Positions 1 to 5,246 of a DNA stretch of 6,643 nt are shown here, one piece after another (position 1 is the stretch's first letter; every line of letters begins with the position of its first letter). A program made the position numbers and the translations under genes. Under the pieces are notes generated by a model. It did no database searches. It saw only the letters and a program-made list of their open reading frames with translations, and was not told where the DNA came from. This stretch comes from Hyphomicrobiales bacterium (GTDB lineage Bacteria > Pseudomonadota > Alphaproteobacteria > Rhizobiales > Beijerinckiaceae): assembly GCA_003164825.1 (NCBI GenBank), contig PLUH01000189.1, positions 7,228 through 13,870 on the forward strand, in the 5' to 3' direction.

Positions 1-2
1 TG

Positions 3-815
3 GAGCGCGCGCCGGACTGGGCGGCGGCATGGTTCGCCCTCGGCGAAGCGCGCGAGAGGCTGGGCGAGATCGACTCCGCCGCCTCAGCCTTTCGTTCGAC
101 GCTTGGCGCCGACCCTGCCGACTCGCAAGGCGCCGCCGTGCGGCTCGCGCTGATCGGGCGAGGAGATGCGCCGCCTTCCCTTCCCGCGGCTTATGTCGCC
201 CGTCTGTTCGACCAATATGCGCCGCGCTTCGAAGCGCATCTGACCGGGACGCTCGGCTACCGCGCCCCTGCCCTCATCGCCGAAGCCATGAGCGCCGCCG
301 CGCCGGGCCGCCGCTTCGCCTCGGCCCTGGATATCGGCTGTGGCGACGGCCTCATGGGAGCGACGTTGCGTGACCGCGTCGACCATCTGACCGGCGTCGA
401 CCTTTCGCCGGCCATGATCGCGAAGGCGCGGGAGCGCGGCGGCTACCACGCGCTCGTTGTCGGCGACGCCTTGGCGCTCATGAGGCGCCAACAGCCGGCG
501 GCGTTCGATCTCGTCGTCGCCGCCGACTCGCTCGTCTACATCGGCGACCTCGCGCCCCTGTTCGCCGCCGTCGCGACCGCGCTGACGGCGGATGCCCTCA
601 TCGCGTTCTCGGTCGAGTCCTGCGGGGGCGAAGGCTTCAATCTCTCCGCCTCGATGCGCTTTGCCCATTCGCGTGCCTACGTCGAGGCAACCGCCCGCGA
701 GTCAGGGTTGAGCATGCTCCTTATCGGCTCCGCGTCGATCCGGCGCGAGGCGGGACGAGATGCGCCGGGGCTGATATGCGTATTCGAGCGGACGGAGCGG
801 GAGGTTCGCGGGTAA
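3..815 (+). CDS. TPR-containing class I SAM-dependent methyltransferase, 5' end missing
   Basis: The reading frame is open from base 3 and ends at TAA 813-815, giving 270 visible residues; the true start lies left of the window. Residues about 4-41 look like a tetratricopeptide repeat (WAAAWFALGEARERLGEID, then a second helix ending in DPAD). A GTG at 138 could be read as a start, but the TPR continues in frame upstream, so I treat it as internal. SAM-binding motif I is DIGCGDG at residues 110-116, and the acidic end of strand 2 is VDLSPAMI at about 132-139. A later strand, DLVVAADSLVYIGDL, is typical of the TPR methyltransferase group once called COG4976. The protein probably transfers a methyl group from S-adenosylmethionine in the cytoplasm; the substrate cannot be told from sequence, and the TPR suggests a protein partner. 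It converges with the GcrA-like gene, tails 14 bases apart. Family call is firm; substrate is unknown. Confidence 0.88.
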   Translation, partial: ERAPDWAAAWFALGEARERLGEIDSAASAFRSTLGADPADSQGAAVRLALIGRGDAPPSLPAAYVARLFDQYAPRFEAHLTGTLGYRAPALIAEAMSAAAPGRRFASALDIGCGDGLMGATLRDRVDHLTGVDLSPAMIAKARERGGYHALVVGDALALMRRQQPAAFDLVVAADSLVYIGDLAPLFAAVATALTADALIAFSVESCGGEGFNLSASMRFAHSRAYVEATARESGLSMLLIGSASIRREAGRDAPGLICVFERTEREVRG

Positions 816-829
816 GGACGCGCGGCGCC

Positions 830-1366
830 TCAGAACAGCCGCCACGGACTCGCGAGCGCACGGAACGTTTGCTGCTCACGCGGGCTCCGCCTCGCCCCTG
901 CATTTGGCGGCCGATAGGCCATCCGGCAGTGGCCAGCGCAATAGGACTGGCCCTTTGCAGGGGTAAGCCCGCAATAGGCAAACTCCCCGGCTCTCGGATC
1001 GCCGAGCGGCCATCGACAGGCGAACTCGCAAATCTCCTCGAACCTCACACGTTGCATCTCTCCAACTTCGGCTTCGCTAAAGATCCATGCCGCCTTGCTC
1101 TCCGTTTCAGAGGCAAGGGCGGCGTCGGAGTCGTGGTTGCCGGGCTCAGGGCTGAAAACCGCCCATTGCGCCCGATGCGCGCGCGCCCGGGTCTTGCCAG
1201 GCGCAGCGGCGCGCCCGTCGCCGTTGAGCTTGATCCCGATGCGATTCGCCTTGCCGATCACTGCGTTTCGGGACGCCGCGCCGAGCGCCGTGGCGATGGC
1301 GCTGGCGCTTCTGCCTTCGAAAGCGAGCCTCTTGAGGTCCTCGACCGCCTCTGCTGTCCACAGCAT
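830..1366 (-). CDS. GcrA-family cell cycle regulator-like protein
   Basis: The protein has 178 residues, close to the roughly 173 of Caulobacter GcrA. The N-terminus (residues 1-45) is the GcrA helix-turn-helix: it opens MLWTAEAVEDLKRLA and contains SASAIATALG and RNAVIGKANRIGI, matching the family pattern. The C-terminal hallmark is also present: CRWPLGDP at 117-124, YCG at about 131-133, SYCAGHCRMAYRP at about 141-153. In Caulobacter, GcrA binds sigma70 RNA polymerase and acts at promoters carrying GANTC sites methylated by CcrM; this is family knowledge, not shown here. The middle (50-110) is not the Pro/Ala-rich linker of classical GcrA but mixed and acidic, and the HTH differs at several positions, so this may be a paralogue rather than the master regulator; I therefore give no symbol. 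I chose ATG 1366 over GTG 1372 because GGAG lies 7 bases upstream and the family starts M-x-W-T. Confidence 0.88.
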   Translation of the reverse strand: MLWTAEAVEDLKRLAFEGRSASAIATALGAASRNAVIGKANRIGIKLNGDGRAAAPGKTRARAHRAQWAVFSPEPGNHDSDAALASETESKAAWIFSEAEVGEMQRVRFEEICEFACRWPLGDPRAGEFAYCGLTPAKGQSYCAGHCRMAYRPPNAGARRSPREQQTFRALASPWRLF

Positions 1367-1373
1367 TTCCACG

Positions 1374-1377
1374 CTCC
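1374..1377 (-). promoter_or_regulatory. Ribosome binding site of the GcrA-like gene
   Basis: On the minus strand GGAG sits 7 bases before ATG 1366. It lies only one base from the alternative GTG at 1372, too close to serve it, so it decides the start. Confidence 0.6.
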
Positions 1378-1446
1378 AACGGCTATCGCCGCGGCCGTTC
1401 CAACCGCAGCGGAGTGGTCTTGACGGCGGCTATTCTTTTCCTCGGC

Positions 1447-1458
1447 GTCCTCTAGGAC
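1447..1458. repeat. Short inverted repeat, possible operator
   Basis: GTCCT-CT-AGGAC is a perfect 5-base inverted repeat around a 2-base centre, upstream of the GcrA-like gene. Its size suits a dimeric regulator's half-sites, but a dyad this short can arise by chance. Confidence 0.25.
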
Positions 1459-1510
1459 ATCGCCGCCGCCACAACCCGCGCATCTTGGATAAATTTCCAA
1501 TTTTTTCAGC

Positions 1511-1525
1511 ATGTTAAAAAAACAT
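1511..1525. repeat. AT-rich inverted repeat ATGTT-AAAAA-AACAT
   Basis: A perfect 5-base inverted repeat around a 5-base A tract, in the AT-rich centre of the divergent region. It is not followed by a T run on either strand, so an operator is more likely than a terminator. No regulator is assigned. Confidence 0.3.
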
Positions 1526-1546
1526 ATGGCGTGGCAATCGCGTATT

Positions 1547-1552
1547 TAGAAT
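1547..1552 (+). promoter_or_regulatory. Possible -10 element for the DUF5343 gene
   Basis: TAGAAT matches the sigma70 -10 consensus TATAAT at 5 of 6 positions, in an AT-rich stretch about 85 bases before the chosen start. No good -35 hexamer lies 16-18 bases upstream (ATATGG at 1524-1529 is poor), so the call is weak. Confidence 0.3.
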
Positions 1553-1625
1553 TGTCTGGCGCGAGCGAAAGTACGGTATGGTTGCGGCGCGATGCGGAAT
1601 ATGAGCACTGGTGTTCCGAACCGAT

Positions 1626-1630
1626 GGGAG
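1626..1630 (+). promoter_or_regulatory. Ribosome binding site of the DUF5343 gene
   Basis: GGGAG lies 6 bases before ATG 1637. Starts further upstream (ATG 1592, ATG 1601) have no comparable site, so this decides the start. Confidence 0.65.
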
Positions 1631-1636
1631 ACCGTG

Positions 1637-2329
1637 ATGCTCAGCGGTAGTTCGGAGCGGGCGAGGTCCACGGGAACGCCGCCATACACATCCTATCGGA
1701 CGTTCAAGACGTTCATCCAGGATCTTGATGAGCATGGCGTTCCGTCACGCATCGACCGCAGCGTATTGACGCGCTTTTCAGGCGTGGTCGGCACTCAACT
1801 GATGCATGCGCTTCGGTTCCTCGGCCTGATTGAGGGTCATGGACGCCCTACGCAGCGCCTCAAGGAGCTTGTCAACGCGCACAGCGCTGGGCATTGGCCG
1901 GAGAAGTTCCTGGAGCTCCTTCGCCAGGAATACGCCCCGATGTTCGCGATCGAACTCGAAACCGCCACCCCTTCACACTTCAACGAGGCGTTCAGGAAGG
2001 CCTTCCCGGCTGCGGACGCGGTTGTCCAGAAGTGTGTGACATTCTTTCTTTACGCCGCAAATGATGCGGGCGTGAAGATAAGCGGCCGCGTCCTGAAGGG
2101 CCGGAAGCCGCGCTCTCTGACGCTGCGGAGGAAACCAGCTAAACCTGCGTTTGCACATCCGCAGGAAATTGAAGCAGGAACGTCGGAGCCTCAACCGGCC
2201 ATGTTGGGTATCGAGGCCAAGAAACCGTCAGAGGTCCTTCTCATGTACCTCGACCCAAATGAAATGGACGATGAACAGCAAGCTGCGGTCTGGACCATGT
2301 TGAAGTACTTCAAGTCAAGGGGGCTATGA
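1637..2329 (+). CDS. DUF5343 domain-containing protein
   Basis: The 230-residue product matches the DUF5343 family, whose function is unknown. The core begins with PPYTSYRTFKTFIQDL at residues 15-30 and continues with VPSRIDRSVL at 35-44, ALRFLGLIEGHGRPTQRL at 58-75, and VQKCVTFFLYAANDAGVKIS at 130-149. The segment around 40-75 has the look of a small helix-turn-helix or winged-helix fold; this is inference. A basic stretch (about 151-170) and a low-complexity link (171-195) lead to a short C-terminal segment, DEQQAAVWTMLKYFKSRGL. No signal peptide or membrane helix is seen, so it is probably cytoplasmic. ATG 1637 is preferred over ATG 1592 because of GGGAG 6 bases upstream; the longer form would add 15 unconserved residues. 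Hand-counted 60-base lines within it have 29-35 G/C, against 43-46 in the dehydrogenase gene, suggesting horizontal acquisition. It has no co-directional neighbour, so it is probably a single transcription unit. Confidence 0.82.
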   Translation: MLSGSSERARSTGTPPYTSYRTFKTFIQDLDEHGVPSRIDRSVLTRFSGVVGTQLMHALRFLGLIEGHGRPTQRLKELVNAHSAGHWPEKFLELLRQEYAPMFAIELETATPSHFNEAFRKAFPAADAVVQKCVTFFLYAANDAGVKISGRVLKGRKPRSLTLRRKPAKPAFAHPQEIEAGTSEPQPAMLGIEAKKPSEVLLMYLDPNEMDDEQQAAVWTMLKYFKSRGL

Positions 2330-2489
2330 GAACTGCGCCTGGACGCCCTCGAGCCCGAACATTGGGATGACGACAGTCCCGCCCGGGAGACCTTCGAGAC
2401 CTTGCCAAAGTTCGTTTGCGCTGGCGCTTTTCCAAGTCAGGTTTTAGCCCGGGCTCGCTGCCCCGTCGGCCTCATCGCTCTTGCGCCGC
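2330..2489. other. Intergenic region between convergent DUF5343 and YihY-type genes
   Basis: This stretch of 160 bases should contain the terminators of both genes, but I see no clear GC hairpin with a T run. AGCCCGGGCT at 2446-2455 is a perfect palindrome without a loop, and TCCC-GCCC-GGGA near 2378 is a weak stem. The DUF5343 frame stays open past its TGA to about 2543, but that stretch has no family resemblance I recognise. Confidence 0.4.
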
Positions 2490-3389
2490 CTACGGGTGTG
2501 AGAGAGTGTTTGCGCCTTCGATGCGCTCCCGCCGCGCCCTGATGATGGCCGCGTTGAACTCGCCGCCGAACACGAACAGGAGCGCCACCCAATAGAGATA
2601 GACAAGCGCGATCATGACCGACGCGAGACCGGCGTAGGTCGAAATGTAGTTGCGCAGGTACTCGCTCAAATAGGCCCCGAAAACCTCGCCGAAGGCGATG
2701 CTGGCGACGAAGGTCACCGCGACGCCGGGCAGAATGTCACGAAACCCGACCCGGTGGGCGGGGAGGATGATGTGGGCGAGAATGAGCGACGTCGCGAGCA
2801 TCAAGGCGGCGACGCCAATACGGACAAACGTCAGGAGCTCATGCGCCTCCGCCACCGCGGGAAAGAAAGTCCCGAGCGTGTCCAGGATCAGCGGCCCGAG
2901 CACGACCAGGAAGGCGAGCGCCAACAGCGCAATCGACCCCACCAGCACCAGCCCCAGCGACTGGAGCCGCAGCAGCCACCAAGGTCTCTTCTCGACGAGG
3001 CCGTAGGCGCGATTGAGCCCGACTCGAAGCGCTTCGATCGCGCTCGAGGCGAAATAGAACGAGAAGACCGCGCCGAAGGTGAGCAATCCGCCACTGCGGG
3101 GAGTCGTTAGAACCCGCTCCACCTCGTCGGCGATTGGGCGGGCCACAACCTCCGGCCATTCGGCGAACAGCAGCTTCGCCGCCTCCTTCGCCAGTTCGCC
3201 CGAGCCGAAGAAAAACCCGGCGAGCGCGGCGACGAAAATCAGGAACGGGAAGAGCGAGGTCAACAGCGTCAGGCCGATATAGCTGGCGATCGCCCAGCCG
3301 TCGTCGGCAGCGAATTTCTCCGCGGCGTTCCAAATAATTCTGAAGACTGCGCCCACCCTCGCCTCGAGCGTTCCCCCGCCAACGGCCAT
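2490..3389 (-). CDS. YihY/BrkB family integral membrane protein
   Basis: The product (299 residues from ATG 3389) belongs to the YihY/virulence factor BrkB family, formerly misnamed ribonuclease BN. After a short cytoplasmic N-terminus comes the family signature DDGWAIASYIGLTLLTSLFPF (about 29-49). Six hydrophobic segments follow the usual topology: roughly 38-62, 100-120, 142-168, 188-210, 216-240 and 250-277. The conserved end YAGLASVMIALVYLYW (252-267) and FGGEFNA (274-280) is present, then a basic cytoplasmic tail. It sits in the inner membrane; its substrate or activity is not established for the family. The start is uncertain: the frame is open back to a TTG at 3467, but neither TTG 3467 nor ATG 3389 has a good ribosome binding site, and ATG 3389 gives a length typical of homologues. 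It is divergent from the dehydrogenase gene and convergent with DUF5343. Nothing appears broken. Confidence 0.9.
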   Translation of the reverse strand: MAVGGGTLEARVGAVFRIIWNAAEKFAADDGWAIASYIGLTLLTSLFPFLIFVAALAGFFFGSGELAKEAAKLLFAEWPEVVARPIADEVERVLTTPRSGGLLTFGAVFSFYFASSAIEALRVGLNRAYGLVEKRPWWLLRLQSLGLVLVGSIALLALAFLVVLGPLILDTLGTFFPAVAEAHELLTFVRIGVAALMLATSLILAHIILPAHRVGFRDILPGVAVTFVASIAFGEVFGAYLSEYLRNYISTYAGLASVMIALVYLYWVALLFVFGGEFNAAIIRARRERIEGANTLSHP

Positions 3390-3515
3390 TTTGGCCCGGC
3401 GCAGGGCCGAGCGCCACCCGGTAGCCTGAGATTTCTCGTCCGGCGGCGCGAAAAAGACGCATTGCAACGAGGAATGTGGCGACGCATGCTGCGGCGCAGC
3501 AACGGCGCCCTACCG

Positions 3516-3523
3516 AAGGAGAG
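3516..3523 (+). promoter_or_regulatory. Ribosome binding site of the methylsuccinyl-CoA dehydrogenase gene
   Basis: AAGGAGAG is a strong Shine-Dalgarno match ending 7 bases before GTG 3531 (its GGAG core is 9 bases away). It sets the start at 3531 rather than at the in-frame TTG 3462 or the ATG codons 3474 and 3486. Confidence 0.75.
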
Positions 3524-3530
3524 ACGCACC

Positions 3531-5174
3531 GTGACGCTCGACGACCTTGCCCGCCAAGCCCAGTTCGCAGCCGAGGGGCTGATGGATTGCGCGCTTACCG
3601 CCGTGCGCGAACGGGTGAGCGAGAACGGCAAGCTCAGCGCCGCGAGGATCGAGGCCGAACAGCACGCCGCTCATGGCCTGGCGTGGCTCGCGACCTACGT
3701 CGAAGCGGTCAAGGAAATGGCGGCCTATGCGGCGCGCATGCGCGAAGAGGGCCGCTTCGGCCAGACCGAGGAGATGCTCACGCGGGTGGGCTTGGGCGAA
3801 TATCTCGCGCAAGTTTTCGGCGGCATCCCGATGAACCAGGGCGAAATCGTGCGGCCCGCGGACTTCGGCCTCGGCCCGGACGAGATTGCGCCGTTCCGCA
3901 CCGAAGTTGTCGAGGGCCTGATCGCCTCCGGCAACACCCGCGAAAACCGCGCCGCCCTCGCTGCGCTCATCGGCGAAGCACGCGAAGGGGCAATCGGCGA
4001 CCCGGGCCTCGACGAGACCTTCGAGGCCATTCGCGGCGAGATGCGCCGCTTCGCCGACGCCGAGGTCGCGCCCCACGCCCAAGGCTGGCACCGCGCCAAC
4101 GCCTATATCCCGCTCGAGGTCATCGCCGGCCTTTCGGGTATGGGCGTCTTCGGCCTCACTATCCCCGAGGCCTATGGCGGGATGGGGCTCGGCAAGGTCG
4201 CGATGTGCGTGGTGTCGGAGGAGCTGTCGCGCGGCTATATCGGCGTCGGTTCGCTCGGCACCCGATCCGAAATCGCCGCCGAACTCATCCTCGTCGGCGG
4301 CACCGAGGCGCAGAAGCAGAAATACCTGCCCGGGATCGCGAGCGGCGAGATCCTGCCGACCGCCGTCTTCACCGAGCCCAACACCGGCTCCGACCTCGCG
4401 AGCCTGCGCACCCGCGCGGTGCGCGAAGGCGACGAATACCTGGTCAGCGGCGCCAAGACCTGGATCACCCATCCCGTCCGCGCCGACCTGATGACGCTGC
4501 TCGTGCGCACCAATCCCAACGAGAAAGGCTATCGGGGCCTCTCGATGTTCCTGGCCGAGAAGCCGCGCGGGACCGACGCTGACCCGTTTCCGGCCAAGGG
4601 CATGTCGGGCGGCGAAATCGAGGTGCTCGGCTACCGGGGTATGAAGGAATACGAGATCGCCTTCGACGGCTTCCGCCTGCCGGCCGAGGCGCTGCTCGGC
4701 GGCGAGGAAGGCCAGGGCTTCAAGCAATTGATGGAGACCTTCGAATCGGCGCGCATCCAGACGGCGGCGCGCGCCGTGGGAGTAGCCCAGTGCGCCTTCG
4801 AGCTTGGCCTGCGCTACGCTCGCGAGCGGGTGCAGTTCGGCAAGACGATCATCCATTTCCCCCGCGTCGCCGACAAGCTGGCGCTGATGGCGGCCGAGAT
4901 CCACATCGCCCGACAGATCACCTATTTCGCCGGCCGGGCCAAGGACGAAGGCCGGCGCTGCGACCTCGAGGCGGGGATGGCGAAGCTGCTCGCCGCCCGC
5001 GTCGCCTGGACCGCGGCCGACAACGCGCTGCAAATCCACGGCGGCAATGGATTCGCTCTCGAGTACCCGATCTCGCGGGTCCTGTGCGATGCGCGGATTC
5101 TCAACATTTTCGAGGGCGCGGCGGAGATTCAGGCGCAGGTGATCGCGCGGCGGCTCTTGGAGGGCGGGAATTAG
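3531..5174 (+). CDS. mcd: Methylsuccinyl-CoA dehydrogenase (ethylmalonyl-CoA pathway)
   Basis: The 547-residue product is an FAD-dependent acyl-CoA dehydrogenase with a long extra N-terminal region (about 1-160), the mark of methylsuccinyl-CoA dehydrogenase; ordinary family members have about 380-400 residues. The extension carries EQHAAHGLAWLATYVEA (43-59) and GIPMNQGEIVRPADFG (98-113), which I recall as characteristic of Mcd. The dehydrogenase fold follows: TEPNTGSD (281-288), RVQFGKTI (433-440), QIHGGNGFALEYPISR (501-516) and IFEGAAEIQ, where Glu528 aligns with the catalytic base. The enzyme oxidises (2S)-methylsuccinyl-CoA to mesaconyl-CoA, passing electrons to electron-transfer flavoprotein, in acetyl-CoA assimilation and glyoxylate regeneration. 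It is cytoplasmic. GTG 3531 is chosen for its strong ribosome binding site. No other gene of the pathway is in the window. An isobutyryl-CoA-type dehydrogenase is the main alternative, but it would lack the extension. Confidence 0.87.
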   Translation: MTLDDLARQAQFAAEGLMDCALTAVRERVSENGKLSAARIEAEQHAAHGLAWLATYVEAVKEMAAYAARMREEGRFGQTEEMLTRVGLGEYLAQVFGGIPMNQGEIVRPADFGLGPDEIAPFRTEVVEGLIASGNTRENRAALAALIGEAREGAIGDPGLDETFEAIRGEMRRFADAEVAPHAQGWHRANAYIPLEVIAGLSGMGVFGLTIPEAYGGMGLGKVAMCVVSEELSRGYIGVGSLGTRSEIAAELILVGGTEAQKQKYLPGIASGEILPTAVFTEPNTGSDLASLRTRAVREGDEYLVSGAKTWITHPVRADLMTLLVRTNPNEKGYRGLSMFLAEKPRGTDADPFPAKGMSGGEIEVLGYRGMKEYEIAFDGFRLPAEALLGGEEGQGFKQLMETFESARIQTAARAVGVAQCAFELGLRYARERVQFGKTIIHFPRVADKLALMAAEIHIARQITYFAGRAKDEGRRCDLEAGMAKLLAARVAWTAADNALQIHGGNGFALEYPISRVLCDARILNIFEGAAEIQAQVIARRLLEGGN

Positions 5175-5186
5175 GGCGGAAGGCGC

Positions 5187-5215
5187 TTGACGCAAACGTC
5201 GTGGCCGCATAACGC
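5187..5215 (+). promoter_or_regulatory. Possible sigma70-type promoter for the TIR gene
   Basis: TTGACG (5187-5192) is a good -35 match; 17 bases later TAACGC (5210-5215), or CATAAC (5208-5213) at a short 15-base spacing, could act as -10. A small GACG-CAAA-CGTC hairpin overlaps the -35 (5189-5200). It lies in the 72-base gap after the dehydrogenase gene, so the TIR gene may have its own promoter or be read through from upstream. Confidence 0.3.
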
Positions 5216-5246
5216 GCTTTAACTCCCTACGACAAAGATCAATTGC

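Larger units (their letters stand above)
1367..1636. other. Divergent intergenic region between the GcrA-like and DUF5343 genes
   Basis: This 270-base spacer must hold the promoters of both flanking, divergently transcribed genes. Its centre (about 1485-1555) is far more AT-rich than the rest of the window, with runs of T (1501-1506) and A (1516-1522). It contains the two short dyads and the possible -10 element listed separately. I saw no GANTC methylation site in it, so no hint of GcrA/CcrM control here. No convincing gene or hairpin-plus-T-run terminator is visible. Confidence 0.6.

Noticed and set aside
776..1423. Plus-strand 215-codon frame opposite the GcrA-like gene
   Set aside because: It is a shadow of the GcrA-like gene and has no recognisable domain.
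1258..1512. Minus-strand 84-codon frame starting MLKKLEIYPRCAGCGG, with a CxxC pair
   Set aside because: It has no ribosome binding site and more than a third of it overlaps the GcrA-like gene in another frame; the CxxC may be chance.
2446..2455. AGCCCGGGCT palindrome as a terminator
   Set aside because: There is no room for a loop and no T run after it on either strand.
2330..2543. In-frame continuation of the DUF5343 frame past its TGA (about 70 codons), suggesting readthrough or a broken longer gene
   Set aside because: The protein already ends where the family plausibly ends, the tail has no known similarity that I can see, and it runs into the opposite gene's 3' end.
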